A stretch of DNA of 64,000 nucleotides, taken from assembly GCF_036850765.1 (NCBI RefSeq), contig NC_089494.1:1922001-1986000 (forward strand), in the 5' to 3' direction. Shown piece after piece: positions 54,601 through 64,000 of this stretch. The DNA is from Saccopteryx bilineata (Eukaryota > Chordata > Mammalia > Chiroptera > Emballonuridae). Each line of letters opens with the position of its first letter. The stretch's first letter is position 1. The notes below the pieces were generated by a model. That model searched no databases, was not told the DNA's origin, and saw nothing but the letters and a program-made list of their open reading frames with translations. The position numbers were made by a program, and so were the translations under genes.

Positions 54601-57335
54601 ACCGTCGGGCAGACGCTGGGGAGGTGGCCTCGGGCTCTGGGTCATGGCGCTCGGGACTTGCAGGAGATGGGCTGGCTCCCACTGCCCGCAGTGCCCTGCT
54701 GGCCGGGAGCTGTGGTCACTCTGCTGACCCTGCGCATGGCTGGATACGGACGTGGTGCTGACTCTCCACTGAGTGGCTGGCCTCTCCCGGCTGGCCACCG
54801 GGCACCCCTCTGAGACTGACTTGGCGGGGTTGACTTCCCGTCTCTCTGCTTCAGGCAAAGTCTGAACGAAGGCAGACTTGAACTGTGAGACAGGATGTCA
54901 GAGAGAGGACAGAGGGACAGCAGCAATGAGCCCCACACCTGGGGACAGTCCCTGCACACTGAGGGTCAGAGGGAAGAGCCCTCCGCCCGAGCCCAGCCCT
55001 CCACGCCAGCCCCACCCCACGGGAGGTGGGAACTGTCACCTCCGTGCCGGATGCCGGGTGGTCCTCGGCTGCTGTGCGTGAGTCACTGGGCCCGGGGAGT
55101 GAGCCAAGCTGGCTCCCCGACACCCACGTGTCCTCACAGCCCCATTGTTTCCTGCGCTTCTTTGTATCACGAGTTGTTGGGGGAGGGGGGCTTCCCCACC
55201 TTGTAAAACACAGCTGCCAGCAGCAGGGGGAAATGCAAAGCTAGACAAGGGTGGGAAGTGGGGGGAAGGAAGACAGAGCCCCCTGATTAAGGCAGAAGGG
55301 CAGGGGTTTCCCAGATTGAGGCAGAAAGAGGGCGTCTCCCTAGATTGAGTCCCCCGGACGGACCGAGGCAGAGGAGAGGGCTGCTGGGTGGCAGCTCCGT
55401 CTGGAGGCCCTCGGGCCTGGCTCCGTGCCCCCACTCCCGGCATCAGGCCCTCTGGGGGGGCACAGACCACCCGTCCCAGCCCCACCTGCCTCCCTCAGCA
55501 CCACACGCCGGTTCCTGCGGTCCGACACCGCCCCGTGCTGCTGGCCCGGCCGGTTCCTGCGGTCCGACACCGCCCCGTGCGGCTGGCCCGGCCGGCCTGC
55601 ACCCCCGATCTTGGCTTTCCCTCCTGGGAACGGCTCCTCTGGGTCTCGGAGAAGCTGTTCCAGCCCCCCCACCCCGCCTCCCGGGCGGACGGTCCCGTTG
55701 GCTGGGTTCTCCGAGCTGGTCCCTCTGTTCTCGTTCCGTTTCTCACGACCCGGGATGGAGACGGTTTTCCCGCCCCCTCATGGGCTGATTCTTATTTCGA
55801 TGACACTCTGTCGCGTCCTTCCGTGGATCTGGGGGGGATGGGCAGGGAGACCGGAGGACTCAGCTACCAGATGGAAAGGGTGCCCCGTCTCTGCTTTTGG
55901 GGGGGCACGTCTCCTCCCGGGGGTGCTCACGGAGGAGCCTGGGTTCTGAGCCCTTCGTCCTAGTTCCCACAGAGAGCGGCCCTCCCGCCTCTGAAGGGGG
56001 TCCGGCCTCCTGGCTGGAATGAGAGACCCCCACACCCCGCAGGAAAGGGGACAAGGGGCTCGGCCACACGGCACCCGGACAACACACGAGGAGAGAGGCA
56101 CAGGCAGGACCGACACTCTCTCCCAGGGGTGCTCACGGACTCCTGGCCTCTAACAGACAGCGACAGCAGACGCAGGTTAGACCCCAGCAAAGGCTCAGGT
56201 CATAAGGAATGATGCAGCTGGGGGCGGGGAGGGGGGGCTGAAAGGACGGCTGGTGACTTCAGAGTGGCCTCCCCAGAGTGGCCTCACCAGAGCTGACCTC
56301 TGCAGGGCGCTCGAGAAGCCTGTCTGAGTGCTGTCATCGCTGCTCATTAATCGTGCTTCTTAAGCACAGATCCTCTTTTTATTTAAAAAAATGTTAATTA
56401 AAAAACAACCACCAGTGTTAAAATGGAGGGAGGCAGGGCCAGCACCCGACCCCTACACAGTGTTTGAGGATGTTCGCGTGCAGAAATTAAGAGGCCTGCC
56501 CCCAGGGGTGACCATCCCCAAGGGTGACCATATCCGTCACTGTCACCGGCTGGCTCTCGGGTTTGACCTCTGGGTACTTTCTTCGGACAGCGTTTCCTGT
56601 TGGCAATGGCCTCCTGGGTGCTGGAGTGGAGCAGGGTCCCCAGGTAGCGATGAAGGGGGGACAGGGAGCCTTCAGGACTGTTCTGGTCCACGGGGCCACC
56701 AGGCGTGGAAAGAGCAGTGCCCAGGGCGGCCGCCCCATGAGGAAGACAGGCCGGGGTGGGCATGTGTGGTCCCTGGCGGAGGCCCCAGGCCCCACACGGT
56801 CAGGGCCACACTGGTCTGTCCATCTTTATGCCCAGGGTCCAGCTCTGGGCTGACACAGAAGAAACTTCAGAAGTGTTTGCTGATTGACTCACTGACAGAC
56901 CTTCACCCCTCTCCTGCCCCCCTCACACTAGCGCCTGCCCAGGTGAGGCGTGCACGCGGGGATGGGACTGCCGCAGGGGACGCTGAGGGGCGTGGCTGAT
57001 GGACGCGGAGTGGCCATCGCCCGCCATCAGCGCTGTGACCCTCTCCTCGGAGGGCCTGCCTTTCCCAAAGGGACACCCCAGACCCGACTGAGCAGGGGGC
57101 TGGGAAAACTCCGATCAGAGAGGAAAGGGGAGGCATCTGACCCAACCTTGAACTTTCCTGGCAAGGAAGTGAAATCCACGAGGGAAGCCGGGAGTCTGGG
57201 CTTCTTCATGCTCTGCAGGGACCGTCCTGGGAGCCATAAATCAGCGTGGGAAGGAGGCAGGAAGGTGGGAGGGCAGGCGGGCGTGGGGCTCTGACCTGAG
57301 AGGGCGTGCTTTCTGGGAACAACGCTGAAGAGTGG
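51691..57335. other. Intergenic, GC-rich, unassigned
   Basis: About 5.6 kb. A 42-bp tandem duplication lies at 55509-55592 (CGGTTCCTGCGGTCCGACAC twice). AT-richer islands occur at 54180-54260 and 56340-56410. No gene is supported; the longest open frame (- strand, 51994-53013) shows no recognisable domain. Confidence 0.55.
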
Positions 57336-57780
57336 GCATGTGTGCACACGTGTGTGTGCGTGTGGTTGTGTGTGCATGGTGCACGCCTGTGAGTGCCTGT
57401 GTGCACACATGTGACTGTGAATACCTGTGTACATGCCTGTGACTGCATGTGTGAATGCCTGTGTGCATGCCTGGACTGCATGTGTGTGTGTACACACCTG
57501 TGACTATGTGTTCATACCTGTGACTGCGTGTGTGTGCCTGTGTGCACACATGTGACTGTATCTGAGTGCCTGTGTACATGCCTGTGACTATGTGCCTGTG
57601 TGCACGCCTGTGACAGTGACTGTGTGAATGCCTGTGTGCATGCCTGTGACTGCATGTGTGTGTGCACACCTGTGACTGTGTGTGTGCCTGTGTGCATGCC
57701 TGTGACTGTGTGTGCCTGTGTGCATGTCTGTGACTGTGTGTGTGTGCACGCCTGTGACTGTGTGTGTGTGCACAGGTGTG
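57336..57780. repeat. TG-rich tandem array (about 20-bp units)
   Basis: Imperfect repeats of TGTGTGCATGCCTGTGACTG and TG runs. Much of it alternates purine and pyrimidine. Confidence 0.93.
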
Positions 57781-58101
57781 ACATCCTCCGCAGAGAAGCA
57801 CGTTTTCCCAAAGCCCCCCCAAGGCCTCTCAGCTCCCCTGGACAGAGCGAGATTTCCCTCATCTCCACCTATGGCTCCCCACCCCTCCGGGCCTTTGGAG
57901 GTGGCGTCCACAGGGAGGGGTTCAGGTGCCCCCCCTCAGGAGAACAGCTCCGTGCCCAGGAACAGAGGCCGTCCCATTGTCCCCTCCCCCACCTGGCTCA
58001 CCCCCGCCCCCGCCTGGAGCAGAAACTGGCCGAGGACAGAGAAGGGCAGGGCCTGGGTCAGCCTTTCTTCCTCTGCAGTGTGGACAGGGGCCACTGGGAG
58101 C
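57781..58101. other. Intergenic, unassigned
   Basis: GC-rich spacer between two repeats; nothing recognised. Confidence 0.55.
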
Positions 58102-58257
58102 GGGGAGGGCCTGTGGCAAGCCGCAAGGGACTTGGAGATGCACCCTGAGGTGCCCGGACGCCCGCCCCCCGAGGTGTGAGGGGAGGGCCTGTGGCAAGCC
58201 GCAAGGGACTTGGAGATGCACCCTGAGGTGCCCGGACGCCCGCCCCCCGAGGTGTGG
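58102..58257. repeat. Tandem duplication, 2 copies of 78 bp
   Basis: GGGGAGGGCCTGTGGCAAGC starts at 58102 and again at 58180. The two copies are nearly identical. Confidence 0.92.
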
Positions 58258-58674
58258 GGGCAGATACAGGTCTGGGCTTGTCTAGGTGCTGGCCTTTCCC
58301 ATCCAAGTGATCTGCTCACCCTGGAGGAAGCTTGTGTTTCTCCCCCGCTCAGAGGGTGGTGGAAATCATGGCGACCAGGTACGTAAAGTGCCGACTCAGC
58401 GCCCGTCCCAGCTCAGTGTCTGTGGTGCAGTGTCCACAGGGCGGACAGGAGCCGCCGGAGGCCCTGAGACCCACCGCCTTCTGGAGTGCTCGGGGTCTGT
58501 CCGGAGGGTGACAGGTGACGGCCCCACGGGTCCTGCCCAGGGCCTCTGCAGGGCCTCCACCGCCACACCCTTTGCTCCTGGGGGTTGCAGCTGGCCTGTC
58601 GAGGGGAAGGGGAGTCCCCCAGCAAAGGGACTTCTCTACAGATTTACCAAGACCTTCCCCGAGTGTTTACACTG
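58258..58674. other. Intergenic, unassigned
   Basis: GC-rich DNA before the hAT element; nothing recognised. Confidence 0.55.
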
Positions 58675-59314
58675 CAGTGGTGGTCAACCTGGTCCCTACC
58701 GCCCCCTAGTGGTGGTCAACCTGGTCCCTGCCGCCCCCTAGTGGTGGTCAACCTGGTCCCTGCCGCCCACTAGTGGTGGTCAACCTGGTCCCTACCGCCC
58801 CCTAGTGGTGGTCAACCTGGTCCCTACCGCCCCCTAGTGGTGGTCAACCTGGTCCCTACCGCCCCCTAGTGGTGGTCAACCTGGTCCCTGCCGCCCCCTA
58901 GTGGTTGTCACCCTGATCCCTACCGCCCACCAGTGGTCGTCAACCTGGTCCCTGCCGCCCCCTAGTGGTGGTCAACCTGGTCCCTACCGCCCACTAGTGG
59001 GCGTTCCAGCTTCCATGGTGGGCGGTAGTGGAGCAACCAAAGTATAAATAAAAAGATAGATTTAACTATAGTAAGTTGTTTTATAAAGATTTATTTTGCC
59101 AAACTTAGCAAAAATCTGACATAAAGTACTTGGTAAGTAATTATTATTATGTGCTTTAATTTGCTGTAACTCTGCTTTATAAATTTTATAAAGTAAAGTT
59201 ACTTCCCTACTTTATAAATCACCATGACTGTGGAACCAGTGGGCGTTTAGAAAATGTTACAACTAACAGAGATACAGAAGTGGGCGGTAGGTATAAAAAG
59301 GTCGACTACCCCTG
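58675..59314. mobile_element. Non-autonomous hAT-like element with amplified 5' end
   Basis: The left end CAGTGGTGGTCAACCTGGTC and the right end, reverse-complemented CAGGGGTAGTCGACC, both continue into CTACCGCCCAC, giving imperfect terminal inverted repeats of about 30 bp. GTTTACAC (58665-58672) and GTTTACAA (59315-59322) look like an 8-bp target duplication with one mismatch and two extra bases (TG) at the left. The interior is AT-rich and non-coding. A 32-bp segment of the left end is present about 10 times, lengthening the element from an implied 350 to 640 bp. Confidence 0.85.
58678..58997. repeat. 32-bp tandem array made from the hAT left terminus, 10 copies
   Basis: Units read GGTGGTCAACCTGGTCCCTA plus CCGCCCCCTAGT, repeating every 32 bp. 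Copies 3 and 10 have CCGCCCACTAGT, and copies 8 and 9 are the most diverged. Copy 10 leads into the palindrome CGCCCACTAGTGGGCG (58988-59003), so it is probably the ancestral junction unit. Confidence 0.93.
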
Positions 59315-59322
59315 GTTTACAA

Positions 59323-59830
59323 GGTCCGCACTGGGGAGCATCAAACTTGGAGGCGGCAGGCCAAGTGATTACCTCACAGCTGGACAGATCTCAGCTCAGC
59401 TCTGCAGAGATAAGGGGCAGCGATCTGATTGGGCTGGAATCTTGCACTATGGTGAGTAGGTGGGACGAGGGGGCGGGGGGGGACTTGGGGGGCAGGATGC
59501 CTCCAGTGGCCAGACCTCGGGTTCAAGTATAGGCGGGCTGGCTCCGCCTCTGCTGGGGCGTTGGTTCCGGAAGGTGCCCGCCCGCTGCAGACAGAGCCCA
59601 TGTGTGACAGAATGCGGGCGTAGGCAGAGGCCGGGCCCAGGGGCTGCTGGGACCTCTCACCAGATTTCTGACATCCTTGCAAAAAGCAACAATCAAGACC
59701 AGGGCCAAGTGTCCTCCCTGGAGAGGGTAGAAGCAGCTGCTGGTCCCGGAGACCACGTGTGGGGGCAGGCGTGGTGCGGTGCGCTGGGCCCCTGGGGTGG
59801 CTCTCACTGTGGGGGCTGGTGCAAAGACCC
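59323..59830. other. Intergenic, unassigned
   Basis: Unique-looking DNA between the hAT element and a SINE. No gene seen. Confidence 0.55.
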
Positions 59831-59840
59831 TGTGAGTTTT

Positions 59841-60173
59841 TTGTTTGTTTTTTAAAGAGAGAGAGAGAGAGAGAGAAGAAACACAGAGAAAGAGAGAGAG
59901 AGAGAGAGAGAGGAAAAGAGATGAGAAGCATCAACTTTATTGATTGTTTTTCATATGTGCCTTGACCGGGGCGGGGGTGGGGGCCTCCAGTGACCCCTTG
60001 CTCAAGTCAGCGATCTTTGGGCTCAAGCCTGCGATCATGGGGTCATGTCTATGAGTCCACGCTCAAGCCTGCCACCCCGCGCTCGAGCCAGCGACCTCAG
60101 GGTTTTGAACCTGGATCCTCCGCGTTCCAGGTCAATGCTCTATCCACTGTGCCAATGCCTGGTCAGGCTTTAC
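59841..60173 (-). mobile_element. tRNA-derived SINE, second bat-type family, antisense
   Basis: The + strand shows a T-rich and GA-repeat tail (59841-59915). Then come CAAGTCAGCGATCTTTGGGC, CTCAAGCCTGCGATCATGGG, GTCATGTCTATGAGTCC and the complement of a tRNA head, with GGTTTTGAACCTGGATCCTC (B box) and CAATGCTCTATCCACTGTGC. GTGAGTTTT at 59832-59840 and 60174-60182 is the likely target duplication. Confidence 0.88.
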
Positions 60174-60182
60174 GTGAGTTTT

Positions 60183-60654
60183 CAAAATCCTGCCAACTTG
60201 CAAGTAAGTGGGCTGGTGCTCCATGCCGGGGAGGAGGGGCTTCCCGCCTGCCCAGGAGCCACAGCACCCGTGGGAGCTAGGGGGAGGGCCGCTCCCACCT
60301 CCCTGCTGAGACCGGCTCCCTGCCAGGGTGCGCCTTGCCCGAGGTTTGCCTTCCTGTCAGGAGGGGCCAGGGCTGCACAGACGCCCCCAGGTGCTGCCCG
60401 GACAGGGCACAGGCCGCCCCTCGCCCCTTAGCCCCGGCTCACGGGTGACCTTTCCTTCCAGGGGGTCCCAACTCCCCGATACGTGTCGGCTGTGGCCGTG
60501 GGGCCCTCCAGGTTCACGTGAACGGACTCCGGAGGCTTTCTGTTTGGTTCCCGTAAACACGTGCGACCGGTTGAGGGACCGCATGCGCCCCTTTGCTGAG
60601 ACGCCATAATGAGCAGCGGAGCCACCCCGTTCACGCTGCAAAGCTCTGTCCAGA
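60183..60654. other. Intergenic, unassigned
   Basis: GC-rich DNA between SINEs; no gene or repeat recognised. Confidence 0.55.
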
Positions 60655-60724
60655 TCCCCGTTCATTTTAGACTTTTCGGGAAAGGTTTACATCCCTGTAC
60701 ATGCCTCGTTATTACTATTATTAA
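60655..60724. repeat. 70-bp direct repeat flanking a SINE, left copy
   Basis: TCCCCGTTCATTTTAGACTT through CTATTATT matches 61133-61203 with about four mismatches, most of them compatible with CpG decay. Confidence 0.9.
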
Positions 60725-61132
60725 TTTTTTTTTTGTTTTGTTTTGACTATTATTATTATTATTATTATTATTTTGGTATTTTTCTGAAGCTGGAAATGGG
60801 GAGAGACAGTCAGACAGACTCCCGTATGCGCCCAACCGGGATCCACTCGGCACGCCCACCAGGGGCGACGCTCTGCCCACCAGGGGGCGATGCTCTGTCG
60901 CAACCAGAGCCACTCTAGCGCCTGGGGCAGAGGCCAAGGAGCCATCCTCAGCGCCCGGGCCAACTTTGCTCCAATGGAGCCTTGGCTGCGGGAGGGGAAG
61001 AGAGAGAGGAAGGAGGGGGGGAGGGGGGGAGAAGCAGATGGACACTTCTCCTGTGTGCTCCGGCCGGGAATCGAACCCAGGACCCCTGCACGCCAGGCCG
61101 ACGCTCTACCACTGAGCCAACAGGCCAGGGCC
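60725..61132 (-). mobile_element. tRNA-derived SINE, antisense (copy 1 of a pair)
   Basis: Same family as the 27299 element, with a T/ATT-rich tail at 60725-60774 and the tRNA-like head at the right end (CCACTGAGCCAACAGGCCAG). It lacks the CCCATCCTGGGCGTCGCCAT segment present in the next copy, so the two are different subfamily members. The flanks are an unusual direct repeat of about 70 bp. Confidence 0.9.
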
Positions 61133-61203
61133 TCCCCGTTCATTTTAGACTTTTCGGGAAAGGTTTACATCCCTGTACGTGCCCCATTATTGCTATTATT
61201 ATT
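61133..61203. repeat. 70-bp direct repeat flanking a SINE, right copy
   Basis: Right-hand copy of the segment at 60655-60724. It lies directly after the head of the first SINE and runs into the tail of the second. Confidence 0.9.
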
Positions 61204-61210
61204 ATTATTA

Positions 61211-61600
61211 TTTTTTTCATTTTTCTGAAGCTGGAAACAGGGAGAGACAGTCAGACAGACTCCCGCATTCGCCCGACCGGGATCCACCCGGCACGCCCAC
61301 CATGGGGCGACGCTCTGCCCACCAGGGGGCGATGCTCTGCCCATCCTGGGCGTCGCCATATTGCGACCAGAGCCACTCCAGCGCCTGAGGCAGAGGCCAA
61401 GGAGCCATCCCCAGCGCCCGGGCCATCTTTGCTCCAATGGAGCCTTGGCTGCGGGAGGGGAAGAGAGAGACAGAGAGGAAAGTGCGGTGGAGGGTTGGAG
61501 AAGCAAATGGGCGCTTCTCCTGTGTGCCCTGGCCGGGAATCGAACCCGGGTCCTCCGCACGCTAGGCCGACGCTCTACCGCTGAGCCAACCGGCCAGGGC
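61211..61600 (-). mobile_element. tRNA-derived SINE, antisense (copy 2 of a pair)
   Basis: It has a full tRNA-like head at the right (complement of GGTTCGATTCCCGG) and a T-rich tail at the left. GCTATTATTATT-type sequence on both sides (61192-61210 and 61601-61616) forms an ordinary target duplication within the right copy of the 70-bp repeat. Confidence 0.92.
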
Positions 61601-61616
61601 GCTATTATTATTTTTT

Positions 61617-62225
61617 AACGGGACTTTAAAAACAAGCAAATCAATGTTTGTGCTTGAGGATTAAAATGACGCAGCCGTGAGGTCCCACACACGCCCCTCC
61701 TCCGCCCCTAGCTTTAGCGGAAGAGTTGTGTTCCGTTTTCTCGCGGAAGTCCCATGCTCGGGGCCAGCTCCTCCGTCGGGGGCAGGGTGTTGTCTCCTCC
61801 GCGAATCATCCACGTCCCGGAGGCGACGCTGCACAGCCCAAGGGGAGCGATTTGCGGTGAACACACCCCGTTGGCCTGGATGAGCAGCTCCCGCGCCGAA
61901 GTGGGGAGTCGGTCGGGGTCCCTCCAGAGCCCAGGAGCCGCTGAGCTGCCTGGTCACCCAGAAAATGCAGGTGGCCTGGTGCATCACGCAGAACTCTGGC
62001 CTGGCCCCTGACTGCTCCCCGGTGGCCCCTGTCCGGGGTGGTCTCCCCAGGTGTGGCTGAGTGGTCACCCTCTTTTCCTTGGCTGAGGGTGGCCTGTGAG
62101 ATCAGGCTCAGGCTCTGTGGCCAGGTGTCCCCAGGCCGTCTTGACGAGGAACAGGGACTCTGTGAGCTCCTGCCCCTGGCCTGGCTCAGGCGCACACACA
62201 CACACATACACACACCCATCACGAT
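61617..62225. other. Intergenic, unassigned
   Basis: Mixed-composition DNA with a short CA repeat near 62192-62214. No gene seen. Confidence 0.55.
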
Positions 62226-62300
62226 CCTGGTTTAAAGGCTGAGGAAACTTTGGCCCAGGAGGTGGCTCAGGTCTGCATTGGGTCACCTGCTGGTCAGAAA
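62226..62300 (+). mobile_element. Possible MIR remnant
   Basis: GGCTGAGGAAACTTTGGCCC, AGGAGGTGGCTCAGGTCTGC and GGGTCACCTGCTGGTC resemble the MIR 3' core (gaggaaactgaggcccagag, then ggtcacacagctggt). Short and diverged. Confidence 0.4.
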
Positions 62301-62829
62301 CATGGGTGCCCCCAGGAAGTCCTGGCCCTGGATCCCGAGCCTGAGTCACTATCACCACGGTGCACCCTTTCCGGCTTCAGTTGTCCCCCTGGCTTGCAGC
62401 AGTTCCCCTGCCCACAGGGAACCCATCGTCCACTCGGGCCTCACCTGGTCACTCAAAGAGCCACAGCCCAGGCCCAGCCCATGGCCACCTCACCCTCGAA
62501 GCCTCCGCTGACTCCCTTGTCACACACTGTGGTTGACTTTGACCTGTGCGTGTCCTCTACCTGTCCTGGGCTTTCCCTGTCTGGGCCTGTATGAGTGCTC
62601 AGTCTGGTCAGGAGACAATAACCACGGAATGATTAGAAAAAGGGGACATTTGTCATAAGGAACTATCTCTAGGAACAGGGCTGTGTGCTCCTGAGGGTCC
62701 CCGAGAGCCCTGACTTGCCTGGCTCAGTTTGTCACATAGTGATTCAAAGGTATCTTTTTAACATCATTTTAAGTGTTTACAAGTCATGTGGCCCCAAGTG
62801 AAGATGCATTAATTGGCTGTACTTAGTAA
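62301..62829. other. Intergenic, unassigned
   Basis: No gene recognised. It becomes AT-richer toward 62740. Confidence 0.55.
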
Positions 62830-62842
62830 ATCATGACTTTGA

Positions 62843-63053
62843 CTTATTTATTTTTAAAGTGAGAGGAGAGGACATAGACTCCCACATGCTCCCTAAACAA
62901 GATCCACCCGTCAACCCCCACCTGGGGCCGATGCTTGAATCAGCCAAGCTATTTTTAGCACCTGAGGCCGAGACACTCGAACCAACCAAGCTATCCTCAG
63001 AGCTCAGGGCCCAGAGCCGACGCTCTATCCACGGAGCTAACCGTCCAGGGCCG
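62843..63053 (-). mobile_element. tRNA-derived SINE, short antisense copy
   Basis: The right end GACGCTCTATCCACGGAGCT and AACCGTCCAGGGC is the complement of a tRNA-like head; the body includes AGACTCCCACATGCTCCCTA and GATCCACCCG. Target duplication: ATCATGACTTTGA (62830-62842) and ATCATGCCTTTGA (63054-63066), one mismatch. Confidence 0.88.
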
Positions 63054-63066
63054 ATCATGCCTTTGA

Positions 63067-64000
63067 TGATCAACCCCAGCCGCCAAATAGGCAAAGGTTT
63101 TGTTAAAATTTTGTCTCATCAGTGTTTACCTTCCCCGATGTTGTCATTTCCTCTTGGAAAAGAATTGGGAGGACTTTCATTTTTGAATTTCTTTTTTAAA
63201 CAAATGCATTTAAAACTCACTGGATTCCTTCCTTCGAAAGATCTTCAAACAGGTTAGGAAAGTCTGCCCTTCAGGTTTTAGTGTCCAGATAGGAGAATTT
63301 TTGTAGATGACAAATACGGTCTCGAGCCACAAGATTACATAACAGTGGGAAATTTTCCAAACACTAGTGTTCTAAATGCTATCTCCATAGAATTGTTTCC
63401 TTTAAACAAAGAAAAAATTAAAAATAATAATAGAAAGAAGAAGCTATGTCCTCATCCTTTTATTAAAACCTCAGTTTTGCCTTGAAAGGCAGACCCTTGT
63501 GTGTGTCTCCAAAAATGTGCAAATAGCAGACAGCTGACCACCGCTGGTCATCTAGGAAAAGTGTGCTAGGAGAATATAAATGACTTGTATTTTACAAAAG
63601 GAAGTGTGAGGAGGAAAGTCAGCGTGAACCATCCAACACCGTGACCCTTGAAACAGAGCGCTGTAGGAGGGCACACGAGGGCACGCCACTCCCAACACTA
63701 AAGAGAATTCCGGAAGCTTCGAGACAAGACCTTCCGCATTCAGCTGTCCAGCAGATTGGTTGAAGAAGAGAGTGATCGTGGTGCAGAGCTGCCTAGTGAC
63801 CTGGGGAGAAGAGAACAGGAGAGAGCTCAATAAACAAAAGCAAAATAATAATAATAATACTAAGATAGCGAGAGAGATGATGCAATGAAGGAAAACAGGA
63901 GAGACTTGAGAGATAAATCAGGAGAATCCAGTATGAGGATAATTAGCAGCTCCGGAGGTAGGAAAATGTAACAGGTGGGGAAAAGGCCATAATTGCATCT
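63067..64000. other. AT-rich end of window, possible L1 5' fragment at the edge
   Basis: AT-rich DNA with an (AAT)n stretch (63843-63859). From about 63885, ACAGGAGAGACTTGAGAGAT, AAATCAGGAGAATCCAGTAT and GATAATTAGCAGCTCCGGAG resemble an L1 5' UTR/ORF1-proximal region. The match is by eye and cut off by the window end. Confidence 0.35.

Noticed and set aside
38401..64000. Downstream gene such as TWIST2, which lies next to HDAC4 in human
   Set aside because: No bHLH-encoding exon or any conserved coding segment found. In human the distance is much larger than this flank as I recall.

Overview
The window is mammalian nuclear DNA, GC-rich and intron-dominated. It carries the 3' part of HDAC4, a class IIa histone deacetylase, on the + strand, followed by about 25 kb of DNA in which I can support no further gene. 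Twelve GT-AG coding exons between 867 and 33818 splice into one open frame of 385 codons plus a TAG stop. This corresponds to human HDAC4 residues 700-1084 with no net length change. It holds most of the deacetylase domain and the C-terminal nuclear export region. The N-terminal MEF2-binding and 14-3-3 region lies upstream, outside the window.

Repeats suggest a bat. Four antisense SINEs have a tRNA-like head and T-rich or pyrimidine-rich tails of a kind I associate with Chiroptera. They match neither the vespertilionid Ves consensus nor the Rhinolophus SINE as I remember them, so an emballonurid-like or other lineage is only a guess. Two non-autonomous hAT elements are also present. One is close to the SPIN family, which is known from bats and scattered other tetrapods.

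Layout: 1-866 intron; 867-33818 coding exons and introns; 33819 to about 38400 a long 3' UTR ending after AATAAA at 38378. The introns hold at least ten GC-rich minisatellites with units of about 16 to 95 bp, a 54-base G run, one full-length SINE and one AT-richer, apparently unique block that may be regulatory. Downstream DNA holds a polypyrimidine tract of about 690 bp, an L1 3'-UTR remnant, the SPIN-like MITE, an old L1 ORF2/3' UTR piece interrupted by a MaLR-like LTR, more minisatellites, a second hAT element whose 5' end is amplified about tenfold, and a SINE cluster.

Most long open frames here are artefacts of high GC content, or of tandem units whose length is a multiple of three. I found no new gene system. 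The most unusual structures are the hAT terminus that has turned into a small satellite, and a SINE flanked by a direct repeat of about 70 bp.
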